Assembly (NCBI GenBank): GCA_035477215.1
Contig: DATIKU010000055.1
Span: forward strand, 1 to 57,406
Source of the DNA: Spirochaetota bacterium
GTDB taxonomy: Bacteria; Spirochaetota; UBA4802; UBA5368
Direction: 5' to 3'
DNA: 57,406 nucleotides
Shown here: positions 37,112-46,431 of the stretch, piece by piece
Numbering within the stretch: position 1 is the first letter of the stretch
Layout of the letters: each line of letters starts with the position of its first letter
Translations under genes and position numbers: made by a program
The notes under the pieces: model-generated
What the model was told of the DNA's origin: nothing
Databases searched by the model: none
What the model saw: only the letters and a program-made list of their open reading frames with translations

Positions 37112-38404
37112 TTATGCCGACGGTTCCCCGACGATCGGAATCTCGAAGATAAACTCGGCCCACCTGCCGTGCTCGGACTCGGCCCGTATCTTCCCGCCGT
37201 GGGCCTGGATGGCTTTCCACGATAGATAGAGGCCTATTCCGGAGCCCTTCCGTCCCCTGAGCTCGGGCGTCTGAAGACGGGAAAATTTCTTGAATAAATT
37301 CTTCTTATCGCTTTCCAGAAAGCCGGGGCCCTCATTCCACACCGAAACACGGACCGCGTTTGCGGTCGTCGCCGCGTTTATCCGAACGCGTCCCTTCACG
37401 TTGCCGTACTTTACGGCGTTGCCGATCAGATTGACCGCGACGATTTTGATGAGCTCGGTATCGAACTCCGCGAAAAGGGGCGTCGTTTCGTAATTCCTTT
37501 CCAGCGTGACCGCATTGGCCTGGATCTGTGGCGCGACGATTTCAAGTGCGGGCTCGAGCGCGTCGGCGATAATGTCTCCGCGCTTTCTGTCGACGCGTGC
37601 GCTGCCGCTCTCGAAGCGTGAGAGGTTCAGGTATTCGTTCGAGAGGCTGATGAGATATTCGGCCTTTCGTAAAATGCGCTCGAGCATCTCGCGGTGTTTC
37701 GGCTCCATCGCGCCGAAGTAGCCGTCGGCAAGCGAACGGCCGAGCTGGATGATGGAGGAAAGCGGGCTCTTGAGTTCGTGCGTCACAAAGCCCAGCATCT
37801 CCATATAGGCGCTCATGGCCGCGGAAAGCTCCTCGATGCGATAGGCCTTCTCCGCGGCCTGGGACAGTCGCTCGGCGACGGCCATGTGCAGCGCGGCCTC
37901 GCGCTTGCCGTAAGCGTTCGGCTCGCGAGAACTTCTGAAGAGAAGACCCACGCGCCTGCCGTCCACCTCGAGCGGGCAGGTCATGCTGGAGCGCACGCCT
38001 TCTTTCAGGAGGAGCCGGGTCGATTCGCTGTCGGGGTGTTCGGCGAAGTAGCGCGCGAGGTCGTTAATCAAGCGCGGCCGTCCAGACTCGAATATCGGTG
38101 CAAGCGAGCTTCCCCGGATGTCGGCGGCGTAGCCGTGGTCCAGATACAGCGGTTCGTACGCCGCCCGGACGTAGTAGAGAGAAAGGCGGCTTCCCGACTC
38201 CTCGATAAAACCGATGCCGATGCGGTCGCAGGGCATGATGCGCCGCGTTTCATCGAAAAGAAAATCGATGACGGAGGCGAGCGTCTCTCCGGAGGCGATA
38301 CGCCGGTTGATGCGTTCGAGCGTTTCGATCTCCTCCGGGGAAAAGGAGACGCCGTCCGTAGCGCCTGGAACATAGGAAATGATTTCGGGTGAGCCCTCGC
38401 CCAT
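37112..38404 (-). CDS. GAF-domain sensor histidine kinase
   Basis: Soluble two-component kinase of 430 residues. A GAF domain (about 30-185) is followed by a HisKA dimerisation domain with phospho-acceptor His209 (FVTHELKSPLSS) and a HATPase domain: N box NLIGNAVKYG, G1 NEGPGF, F box FKKFSR and G2 GSGIGLYLSW, all present, so it should be active. No membrane segment, hence an intracellular signal. It starts three bases after the diguanylate cyclase stop; no response regulator gene is adjacent. Confidence 0.92.
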   Translation of the reverse strand: MGEGSPEIISYVPGATDGVSFSPEEIETLERINRRIASGETLASVIDFLFDETRRIMPCDRIGIGFIEESGSRLSLYYVRAAYEPLYLDHGYAADIRGSSLAPIFESGRPRLINDLARYFAEHPDSESTRLLLKEGVRSSMTCPLEVDGRRVGLLFRSSREPNAYGKREAALHMAVAERLSQAAEKAYRIEELSAAMSAYMEMLGFVTHELKSPLSSIIQLGRSLADGYFGAMEPKHREMLERILRKAEYLISLSNEYLNLSRFESGSARVDRKRGDIIADALEPALEIVAPQIQANAVTLERNYETTPLFAEFDTELIKIVAVNLIGNAVKYGNVKGRVRINAATTANAVRVSVWNEGPGFLESDKKNLFKKFSRLQTPELRGRKGSGIGLYLSWKAIQAHGGKIRAESEHGRWAEFIFEIPIVGEPSA

Positions 38405-38407
38405 CCG

Positions 38408-39568
38408 TTAAAACCGTACCTGGTTTCGCCCGCCGTTTTTTGCTTCGTAGAGCCGTACGTCGGCGAGGTACAAGATCTTTTCGTAGTTCTTCCGGCTCAT
38501 GTCGTCGGTGACGCCGAAGCTGATGGTAACCGACAGCCCCTGGGCGATTGAAGACCAGTCGTGGTCTTCCACGGTCTTGCGGATGCGCTCGCAGACCATG
38601 ACTGCCTCGGCGATGTCGGTTTCGGGAAGGATCAGAACAAATTCTTCGCCGCCGTAGCGGGCGATTATGTCGAAAGAGCGTATGCTCTGATTGAAGAGCT
38701 TCGCGATTACCCGGAGCACCTCGTCGCCCACCTGATGCGAAAAGGTGTCGTTGATGATCTTAAAATGGTCAATGTCGGCCATGGCAACGCTGAGCTTCAG
38801 CTTGTAGCGGCTGGCGCGGGCGAACTCCTGCGACAGGAGGATCTCGAGGTAGCGCCGGTTGAAGAGGCCGGTGAGGAAGTCCTCTTTGGACTGGCGGGCG
38901 AGGATCTCCTTCTGGTTGTCGATTATCTTGCGGTTGATGAAGTCCCTGATGTATTGAATGTAAAATATGCGCGAGAGCACCCACGCGATCACGGCGATCG
39001 ATCCTATATTGATGAAGTATCCCTTTAAGCGGTGCGGGTCGGTCTGCAGGTAGTCGAGCGCGCACAAAAGGAGGATGCACGGCGCCAGGAAGATCACCAG
39101 GGCGAGCCGGGCTCTCATGAGATAGGCGGAGGCGACCGCAAAAATTCCTACGATGAACGCGGTGATGTCCCTGTGGATGAGCTGATCGGCCACGGAGACG
39201 GCGGCGCTCCAGGCAAGAATAAACATCGCGAAGGCGGCCGCGAGCACATGGTGGTATGAAGAGACATCGGCCGGGCTGTTGATCTTGTGCAACCGCGTGG
39301 CAAGCAGAAAAAGCAACATGGCGGCGATGGCGATGATGTGAAGATAGCAGAGGTATCGGTAGCCCGGCATCGAGCTCCAGTACGCGGTTTCCCAGTTGTA
39401 ATAGTCGACGTATAAAAGCGGCAGGTTGATGACGATCATCATCCCGGCGAAAATCTTTTCCCGGTTGATGTTTGTGAATGTTGCGTCTTTTGGAAAGACC
39501 TCGCGGTACTCCCGCGGGAGCCGGCCGAAATCAAACCGACGGATGCTGTCTTGGAGCATCTTTATCAT
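38408..39568 (-). CDS. membrane diguanylate cyclase (GGDEF)
   Basis: Makes cyclic di-GMP. The N-terminal 200 residues contain about six membrane helices (roughly 38-55, 75-92, 108-126, 136-152, 155-172, 186-203) with no recognised sensor name. The GGDEF domain has DFLTGLFNRRY at its start, the active site GGEEF at 306-310 and an intact inhibitory I-site RSFD at 297-300, so product feedback is expected. It is the first gene of the minus-strand unit and sits three bases upstream of the GAF kinase gene, suggesting coupled signalling. Confidence 0.93.
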   Translation of the reverse strand: MIKMLQDSIRRFDFGRLPREYREVFPKDATFTNINREKIFAGMMIVINLPLLYVDYYNWETAYWSSMPGYRYLCYLHIIAIAAMLLFLLATRLHKINSPADVSSYHHVLAAAFAMFILAWSAAVSVADQLIHRDITAFIVGIFAVASAYLMRARLALVIFLAPCILLLCALDYLQTDPHRLKGYFINIGSIAVIAWVLSRIFYIQYIRDFINRKIIDNQKEILARQSKEDFLTGLFNRRYLEILLSQEFARASRYKLKLSVAMADIDHFKIINDTFSHQVGDEVLRVIAKLFNQSIRSFDIIARYGGEEFVLILPETDIAEAVMVCERIRKTVEDHDWSSIAQGLSVTISFGVTDDMSRKNYEKILYLADVRLYEAKNGGRNQVRF

Positions 39569-39751
39569 TACAGAACACGCCTTCTCTCTCTATCTGGTGC
39601 GGTGACGAGATGGTCCGCTATCCGTTTTATTTTTTAAAGGACTTTTTGTCGAGCATACAGTTTTTTTCGCTATCTCCGGTCGGTTCGCCAGCATGGCCGG
39701 TTTTTAATTTGACTTGTCGTCTCGATATGATAGCCATTGGGGAGGGCGGGC

Positions 39752-42700
39752 ATGGACATAATCGAAACAACACCAACATCGGCGCAGAGCAGCCTCAGCC
39801 GGTTCAGGCTGCAGGACGAACGCCTTGTCTCGGACGACAGGGTAAAGGAGGAGATCGGCGCCGCGTTCGCCGAAAACCGCTGCTTTTTTTTCACCGCCGA
39901 TCCGGCCCTCGTCGCCCGAATCAGAGAGGGGGGCCCGGCCGCCCTCTACCGCGAAGACATGATCGCGATGAAAAACGCGGTCTTCGACGTCGCGTCGGGC
40001 GATGACCAGACAATTAAAAACCGGTTCTTGAGCGACACGCGACTGTCCTCGCGTCTGGTCTCGGCCGTCATGTTCGTCCACATGGCACTGGCGGAAGAGG
40101 GTCTCTCCTCGCTCGCCGGACGGCGCTTTGTCATTGTCCGCGAGCGCCCCGGCGTGCCGACGCTGCTGCATGTTTCCAATGAGACCACAGTGATCTCCCA
40201 CGTCGGCCAGGGCCCGGTATGGGAGGAGATCCCCTCTCTTTACCTCGGGATGAATATCTTCGATACGCTCTCGTACGAGACGAAGCGAGGCGAGCGCGTT
40301 TATTTCGATGCGTTCGTAAGGCTCCTTGCAATCGAAGCGAGAGCGATAGAGACCGGCTATGCGCACGTCGAAGTTTTTCCGGTGGAGTATTCCCGCTCCC
40401 TCAACTCGCTGGTCGACGAGGTTATCCGCGTTTCGACGATCGCCGCCCTGGAGTTTCGGGAGGTCGCGCCGAAAAAAACGGTGCGCCCCTTCAGCCCCGC
40501 GGACAGGCGGCGCCTTCTGAAGCAGCTTGACGCGCGGGTGGCCGGCAGCGAGATGAATTTCGACGCCGACGCGAACCTGAGGGGCCTCTCGTCGATCGAG
40601 CGCCTGGCTCGTTCCTACAAGCAGGCCGGCGACGAGGCCTCGCTTCGCGGGGCGGTGCGCCTGCTCGTCGCCGCCTCGGGGCACGATGTGCACGAGGTGC
40701 GCGACAGGGCGAACATCCTCCTGGAAAGGATATTCTCGCCCAAGGAGTTCGACGCGCCGCTGGCGACGGTTTTCACCACGATGCCGGTGGGATCGCTTCA
40801 CCGCTTCGAGTTCGACCTGCCCTTCCGGGGCGCGCGCTATTTCGTCCGCCTGTACCGCCAGGGCCGGTCGGGTCAGTTCACCATGCGGCGCGACATCGAC
40901 ATGCTCGATATCGACCTCGGGTACGACGCCATGTCGGGCCGGTTCACGGCGTCGCATGTGTTCGGGGAATACGGCCACTTCGACTATGTGGTTTTTCGAA
41001 AAAAGAAGAAGAGCGAATGGGTTCACCATTCGGACACCAGCGGAAGGATCAACATCATTCCCGACGTGCGGGGCGAGATAATCCTCGAAATATTCACGGA
41101 CATCCACGGCCATACACGGATATACTGGATGGACGGCTCGGGGCATCCCGGGCTGGTGTACAACGAGCACGGGGAGGTCGTCAGGCTGGGGCGTTTTTCC
41201 GACATAACCATGCACCTGGACGACCTTAAAAAACGCTACTCTATCACCGCGCTCTATCTCCTCGGCGTGCAGAAACGGGGCTCCAACCGCGAGGACTGGG
41301 CCCCCGAGGCGTCATCGCCCTCGCCTTTTTCACCGATGAGTCTGATCGAAATAGAGCCGTCGCTTGGCGGGGAGGATGAGTTCCGCGAGCTGGTCGACGC
41401 AGCTCACCGCGCGGGCGTCCGGGTGATCGTCGATATCGTTCCGCATCTCAACAGGCGCAGCACCGAGGTTCCCGAGGACTGCGTGGTGCGGTGTTATGAC
41501 GGAGAGGGTCGTCTGGTTGAGCGCGCCTCTACCGACGGAAGGTACGGCAGCTGGAACGACGGCAAGCTTTTCAACTATCGAAAGATAGAGGTGTGGGAGT
41601 GGCTGGCGCGTTCGATCACCACGCTCATCGAGCGGTTCGACATCGACGGCATTCGCTTCGATTCGGCGCATGCCGTCCCGATCATGATGAAAAAGAACAA
41701 CTATCCCTCGGTCTACGGTGTCCCGCGCACCGCCGAGGAGGGCCTGGAGGGCGGCATCATCGTCAACGAACGTGAGGACGGCCACTTCGTCACCACGGGT
41801 TATTATGATTCGGCCTGCCGCGACGTCATCGCAATTCCCCTGCACTACTATCTCATGCTGGCGGTCGAGCGGAAACTGCGCGAACTTGGCCGGGACTTCT
41901 TCATCAACATAGCTGAATGCTACTGGGGACACGAACGGTTCCTGACGCGCGTGGGTATCATTCCCTACAACTCCGCGCTTTTCAAAATCTGCGAAAACAT
42001 CATCCACGGGACCGCCGATGTCCGCGAGATCTATCACATCTATGATAATTATTTCCCGTCGGTGATGCCGAAGGGCACGGAGCTCCTCGGCATACTGGGA
42101 AACCACGACGAACGGAGGGCGCTTAACACCTTCGGTCACAGGGGGCTGCGAGCGGCGGTCGGTGTGACCACGTTCATGAACAATATCATCATGGACTACG
42201 AGGGGAGCGCCGAGGGCGAGGGATGGAAGGTTTACCTGGACAACATTTTCGTCAACTGGAACAGTTTCGAGTATGCGGCCCACCGGAGCGTTGAGCGATT
42301 TTACAGCGAGTGGTACGAGTTTCACCGCAGGGAAAAGGGCAGAGGCTACCTGGTATGGGCGAACAACACGAACGTCGCCGCCTCGGTCAAGTTCACCGAT
42401 AGCGGTATCTGGATAGGCGCCTTCAACTTCGCGGACTCCAGCCAGGCGGCCTCGATCCAGTTCGATAATCCGGCTCTTCCCCTGGAGGATGAAACGCTCT
42501 ACCGCGTGGTTGACCCGGTATATTCGCCGATAACCCGCCATTACGCCTTTTACACCGGGCGCGAACTCAAGACCTCGCGCATCGACACGGTGGTTTCGTT
42601 CACAGACAGGGTAAAGCTCCTCAAGCTCGAGGAAGTGACGGACATAGACGGTCTCTACCGTGATTTCCTGCGGGATTCGTTTTTGCGAATGTGCCTGATT

Positions 42701-44629
42701 TCAAACATCGCTCACTTCGAATCCAATTTCGCCTTCCGCGAGATTGCCGCCAACTGCGCATCCTTCGACACCTTCTCCGAGTATGTCTCCGCCCATTTAA
42801 TTCCAATGTTCTGGGACAACAATCGCCACCATCTCGAACTGGGACTCAAAAGGGCGCTATTTCATTCCGTCCGCACCGGAGCGCTCGAGGCGCGACGATC
42901 GGTCTCCTTTTTCAAAAAAATGCAGTCAACGGCCGACGGCCGCATCCGTTCGCTCGGCGAGGCCCTGGAGTCCCACAACCGCGGCGATTCCATGGTGTTC
43001 ATGTCGGCCGAGGCCGACCCCTTCTCGAAGAGCGGGGGACTGGCCAACGTGGTGTACGAGCTTCCAAGGGAGCTCGTCGCGCTCGGCGAGACCGTGTACG
43101 TCATCACGGGCCTCTGGCGCGGCGGGGACGAAATGGCCGGGGCCAGGATGCGTTCGGCCGTGGAGCGGTACGACGTGCGCTATACCGGAAAGAACGTGCG
43201 TCTCAAGATAATGAATGCCGAATACGAGGTGGGCGTATACCGCGGCGTGGTCGACGGCGTAACGTTTTTTCTGCTGGACCACCACGAGTTTTTCGACGGC
43301 CTCTACTGGGGCATAACATCCGAGGAAAAGCTCCGTCGCCGTATCGCCTTCGCGCGCGCGAGCGCCGAGGTCATCGTCACCTTCGGCCTTCGGCCTCTTT
43401 TTACCTTTACCAACGACGCGTATACGGGCCTTTTCAACGGCATCGTTCGGAGCGACCACGTTTACGCTTCGAACCCCAATTTCTCGCGCACGACCTTTCT
43501 GCACATCGTCCACAACGGCGGCTGGCAGTATTTCGACGCCTACCACCGCCATGAGCGGGGATTCGACCTGTTCCAGCTCTTAAACCTGCCGCCATGGAAG
43601 GCGGTCGATTTCGTCGATCCGGTGTATAGCGACCGCCTCAACTGCATGGCTTCGGGAATCAGGTTTGCCGACAGGGTGATTACGGTAAGCCCGAGCTACG
43701 CCCGCCAGATTGAGTACGCCTGCGACGGCCTGGAACATCTCCTCTCCAATGTCATCGGGATCAGCAATGCCGTCGGCAGGGACTTCGCCCGGAGGCTGTC
43801 GGACGCCTTCAGGGATTCCGGTTTCGTTAATAAACAGTATCCGCGACTCATCGAGGCCCTGCACGGAGACGCCACCCTCATGAAAAATGTCTTGGCCCGC
43901 TGGCCCGAAATGACGGTCGGCATGGATGCCGTGGAGAAAATCACCGGAGATTCGCGGCGCTTCGCGGCCGTCCGCGCGCGGAACAAGATGATGCTGCAAC
44001 TCGAGCGGGGTCTCGCGGTCGATCCGGACGCGGTGCTCTTCTGCATGATACACCGCATAACCGAGCAGAAAGGATTTCAGCTGGTACTGGACGCGTCGGA
44101 GGGGCTCTTCGCCCACCTGGGCTACCAGGCGGTTCTCGGCGGGTCCGTTTCGTCCGGGGACCGCCGCGGCGAGGAGATCGCCCACGGGATGTATCTGCTT
44201 GCCGGGTATTATCCCGGCAATGTCAGCGTGTCCTTCGGCTTTCAGGACATCGCTGTGCCTCTTTTTTCCTCGGACATCTTCTGCATGCCGTCGATGAGCG
44301 AGCCAGGGGGGATATCGCAGCTTGAGGCACTCGCGGCGGGATGTCTGGTGGTGGCGCGCGCGACGGGAGGGCTTCGCGATACGGTGTTTCCGGTGCGCTC
44401 GAAAGACGGCGTCCTCGAGGGCAATGGCTTCCTTTTTACCGACTTCAATGCGACCGCTTTTTACGATGCCATGGAACGGGCCCATCAGTTTGTCCGTTCA
44501 GGCGACGATGCCACGCTGTATCGCGCAGGGAAAAACGCGATGTCGTCGATATATAACTGGGACCGTCCGGCCAGGCGGTATATAGAATCGGTGTATGCGG
44601 TGAAGGAGATTATCCGGATTGTCGAATAA
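39752..44629 (+). CDS. GH13 (alpha-amylase-type)-GT5 (glycogen synthase) fusion enzyme
   Basis: A single 1625-residue chain. Residues 1-430 are not recognised, partly helical, with a probable beta-sandwich near 330-430. A GH13 domain (about 430-900) keeps all four conserved regions: DIVPHLN with Asp561, GIRFDSAH with nucleophile Asp637, NIAECYW with acid Glu722, and LGNHDE with Asp786. The C-terminal GT5 domain has the ADP-glucose motif KSGGLAN (Lys1093) and Glu1517/Glu1525 in SEPGGISQLEALAAG. Both halves look catalytic. ATG 39752 follows GGAGG; an upstream TTG (39737) has no SD. It probably makes and trims or transfers alpha-glucan; which direction dominates is unknown. Confidence 0.88.
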   Translation: MDIIETTPTSAQSSLSRFRLQDERLVSDDRVKEEIGAAFAENRCFFFTADPALVARIREGGPAALYREDMIAMKNAVFDVASGDDQTIKNRFLSDTRLSSRLVSAVMFVHMALAEEGLSSLAGRRFVIVRERPGVPTLLHVSNETTVISHVGQGPVWEEIPSLYLGMNIFDTLSYETKRGERVYFDAFVRLLAIEARAIETGYAHVEVFPVEYSRSLNSLVDEVIRVSTIAALEFREVAPKKTVRPFSPADRRRLLKQLDARVAGSEMNFDADANLRGLSSIERLARSYKQAGDEASLRGAVRLLVAASGHDVHEVRDRANILLERIFSPKEFDAPLATVFTTMPVGSLHRFEFDLPFRGARYFVRLYRQGRSGQFTMRRDIDMLDIDLGYDAMSGRFTASHVFGEYGHFDYVVFRKKKKSEWVHHSDTSGRINIIPDVRGEIILEIFTDIHGHTRIYWMDGSGHPGLVYNEHGEVVRLGRFSDITMHLDDLKKRYSITALYLLGVQKRGSNREDWAPEASSPSPFSPMSLIEIEPSLGGEDEFRELVDAAHRAGVRVIVDIVPHLNRRSTEVPEDCVVRCYDGEGRLVERASTDGRYGSWNDGKLFNYRKIEVWEWLARSITTLIERFDIDGIRFDSAHAVPIMMKKNNYPSVYGVPRTAEEGLEGGIIVNEREDGHFVTTGYYDSACRDVIAIPLHYYLMLAVERKLRELGRDFFINIAECYWGHERFLTRVGIIPYNSALFKICENIIHGTADVREIYHIYDNYFPSVMPKGTELLGILGNHDERRALNTFGHRGLRAAVGVTTFMNNIIMDYEGSAEGEGWKVYLDNIFVNWNSFEYAAHRSVERFYSEWYEFHRREKGRGYLVWANNTNVAASVKFTDSGIWIGAFNFADSSQAASIQFDNPALPLEDETLYRVVDPVYSPITRHYAFYTGRELKTSRIDTVVSFTDRVKLLKLEEVTDIDGLYRDFLRDSFLRMCLISNIAHFESNFAFREIAANCASFDTFSEYVSAHLIPMFWDNNRHHLELGLKRALFHSVRTGALEARRSVSFFKKMQSTADGRIRSLGEALESHNRGDSMVFMSAEADPFSKSGGLANVVYELPRELVALGETVYVITGLWRGGDEMAGARMRSAVERYDVRYTGKNVRLKIMNAEYEVGVYRGVVDGVTFFLLDHHEFFDGLYWGITSEEKLRRRIAFARASAEVIVTFGLRPLFTFTNDAYTGLFNGIVRSDHVYASNPNFSRTTFLHIVHNGGWQYFDAYHRHERGFDLFQLLNLPPWKAVDFVDPVYSDRLNCMASGIRFADRVITVSPSYARQIEYACDGLEHLLSNVIGISNAVGRDFARRLSDAFRDSGFVNKQYPRLIEALHGDATLMKNVLARWPEMTVGMDAVEKITGDSRRFAAVRARNKMMLQLERGLAVDPDAVLFCMIHRITEQKGFQLVLDASEGLFAHLGYQAVLGGSVSSGDRRGEEIAHGMYLLAGYYPGNVSVSFGFQDIAVPLFSSDIFCMPSMSEPGGISQLEALAAGCLVVARATGGLRDTVFPVRSKDGVLEGNGFLFTDFNATAFYDAMERAHQFVRSGDDATLYRAGKNAMSSIYNWDRPARRYIESVYAVKEIIRIVE

Positions 44630-44636
44630 AAAAAAG

Positions 44637-44660
44637 ACGGGATAGTGGATATCCCGTTTG
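44637..44660 (+). terminator. probable terminator after the GH13-GT5 gene
   Basis: ACGGGATA (44637-44644) and TATCCCGT (44650-44657) form a perfect 8-bp stem with a 5-base loop, eight bases after the stop codon, preceded by a run of A and followed by TT. The arrangement would work in both directions. Confidence 0.6.
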
Positions 44661-44749
44661 CCACGTAAAGTCTTCTCGGTTATGCCTGTACGGCGAGCGG
44701 GAAGACCGTTGAGTGTTAAATGATCTGTGGTTACTATCGTCAAGAACCG

Positions 44750-45376
44750 ATGCGGACTTTAACGAAAACCGGACGCGGTTCCGGAAAAATTAACGGGTGG
44801 GAGGCAGGTCTCACCCTTTTAGCGCTGCTGTCCGTGTGCGCGTGCGCTTCCGCGGGCGACAGCGTCGGCGTTTCCGTGGGGAAGGTGGTGAAAAGCATGA
44901 CCGGCGAACCCGTGATCCCGAGGGAAGCGAACCGGATACTCGTGTACGACTTTCGGGGCGCCCCGGGCGACCGGACGCTCCGAACCAGGCTTGGCATCCG
45001 GGTGCGGGAATTACTTGCGGCCGACGGCAGGCTGGCCGTTGTGGCCGACGAGGACCAGGCCGACCTTGCGCTCGAGGGTGTCGTGACGGGCCACGAGACG
45101 CGGCCGCTGCGTTACAGCGAGATGGGCCGGGCCGTAAGCAAGCGGATGCGGATTACGGCGTCGGTGCGCCTGTTCGACCGCAATAAAAACAGGGAGATCT
45201 TTTTCGAGCGGGAGATCCAGGCGTTCGAGGAGTTTTCGGACATCGAGCCGCCGGTTGTCCCCGAGGCGGCGGCGCTCGATCGCGTTATCGACGCCCTCGC
45301 GAAGCGGATAGCGCAGCAGACCATGCGGGGCAGTTATGCCGGGCTTCTCACGCCGGTTGAAAAAGGCAGGCAGTGA
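44750..45376 (+). CDS. lptE: LptE-like LPS-assembly lipoprotein
   Basis: A short lipoprotein of about 208 residues. ATG 44750 gives a basic start and a hydrophobic core ending in a Cys-rich lipobox (LLSVCAC); ATG 44720 is an alternative. The mature part has NRILVYDFRGAPGDRTLRTRLGIRV-type sequence (quoted in parts: NRILVYDF, RTRLGIRV), LALEGVVTGHETRPLRYSE and RITASVRLFDR, typical of the LptE/RlpB fold that plugs the LptD barrel. Its place immediately before holA is the classic lptE-holA order, which strengthens a sequence match that alone would be modest. Confidence 0.72.
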   Translation: MRTLTKTGRGSGKINGWEAGLTLLALLSVCACASAGDSVGVSVGKVVKSMTGEPVIPREANRILVYDFRGAPGDRTLRTRLGIRVRELLAADGRLAVVADEDQADLALEGVVTGHETRPLRYSEMGRAVSKRMRITASVRLFDRNKNREIFFEREIQAFEEFSDIEPPVVPEAAALDRVIDALAKRIAQQTMRGSYAGLLTPVEKGRQ

Positions 45377-45377
45377 T

Positions 45378-46415
45378 ATGGATAAAAAGCGGTTTCCGAT
45401 CGCCCGGGAGCTCTACGCGGAACTTGACAAAAAACGCGTTGCGCGCGCGTACCTCTTTCTCGGCGAGGACGAGGGCGAAAAGGACAAGGCCGTGCGGCGC
45501 ATCGCCGCTCTCGTTCTGAGTGGCCCCGGGGCGGAGCATTCGCTGGGGCGCTTCCACTGCGAGATGGGCGAACTCATGCAGGCGGCCGATTTTACGCTTA
45601 ACAGGTCCATGTTCTCCGACGCGCGGATATGCGTGCTGCTGAACATTGATGCAATTCCGGCGGGCGCGGCAAACACCGCGCTTCTGGCCGAGGTCTTCGG
45701 TTCGCTTTCGGATTCCACGGTGCTGGTGATGACGACCCGGGCCAACAGCCCCCCCGGGCGAATAGGGGCGAGCGCCATACCCGGAATGAAGGTGTACCAC
45801 TTCTGGCCGCCTTTCGAAAACGACCTCGTCGCCTATATCGTGCGCGCTCTCGAGCCGGAGGGGATATCCATCGACGCCCGCCCGGCGCGTGCGCTCGTCG
45901 ATCTCCTCGGAAGGGACGTGCGCGCGGTTGACGGCGCGCTTGAAAAGCTCAGAAATGCGGGGGTCGCCAGGGTAACCGAGGAGACCGTGCGCTCGCTCAT
46001 CGGTGGGGAAAAGGACTATTCGCTCTTCGAGTTTGTGGACGCGCTGTATCGCGGCGACAGGTCTTCACCCGGGCTGCTGAAAAATTTAATTGAAAACAAC
46101 TGCCCGGAGCTTCTAATCTTGAACCAGATGGCGCGGCAGGCCGATTCCATCGAGCGATATCATCTCGCGGTGCGCGCCGGCGATGGCGAGGATGAGGCGC
46201 TTCAAAAGGCGTCCGTGCCGCCGCGTGCGGGGAAAGCGTTCCTTGAACTGGCGCGCAGAAACCCGATTATTAAAATAAAACGGATATACCCGCTGCTCCA
46301 CAAAGCGGATTTCGCCCTTAAAAGCTACAGGGTCTCGAAAAGCGTCGTGGCCGGTCCGTTGTTTGACCTGTCGCGCGAGATGCTTGCGCTCGAGGCCGCG
46401 CCAGCGGCGGTATAA
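45378..46415 (+). CDS. holA: DNA polymerase III delta subunit
   Basis: Clamp-loader wrench that opens the sliding clamp; 345 residues, normal for HolA. ATG 45378 follows AGGCAGG and lies one base after the lptE stop; a longer frame to 45336 overlaps lptE and is not needed. Family traits are AYLFLGEDEGEKDKAV at the start, the region KVYHFWPPFENDLVAYI, and LVDLLGRDVRAVDGALEKL, with KDYSLFEFVDALYRGD in the C-terminal part. It precedes the adenylate cyclase gene by 16 bases. Confidence 0.88.
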   Translation: MDKKRFPIARELYAELDKKRVARAYLFLGEDEGEKDKAVRRIAALVLSGPGAEHSLGRFHCEMGELMQAADFTLNRSMFSDARICVLLNIDAIPAGAANTALLAEVFGSLSDSTVLVMTTRANSPPGRIGASAIPGMKVYHFWPPFENDLVAYIVRALEPEGISIDARPARALVDLLGRDVRAVDGALEKLRNAGVARVTEETVRSLIGGEKDYSLFEFVDALYRGDRSSPGLLKNLIENNCPELLILNQMARQADSIERYHLAVRAGDGEDEALQKASVPPRAGKAFLELARRNPIIKIKRIYPLLHKADFALKSYRVSKSVVAGPLFDLSREMLALEAAPAAV

Positions 46416-46431
46416 CCGGACAGTGGATGCC

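Noticed and set aside
36981-37220. An 80-codon upstream extension of holB
   Set aside because: It overlaps the end of the kinase gene, is Arg/Gly-rich and has no family match; the conserved HolB start is at 36980.
39704-41215. A 503-codon open frame on the minus strand opposite the GH13-GT5 gene
   Set aside because: Antisense shadow of a GC-rich gene; the sequence is His/Arg/Val-rich with no recognisable domain, and the sense frame is a known enzyme.
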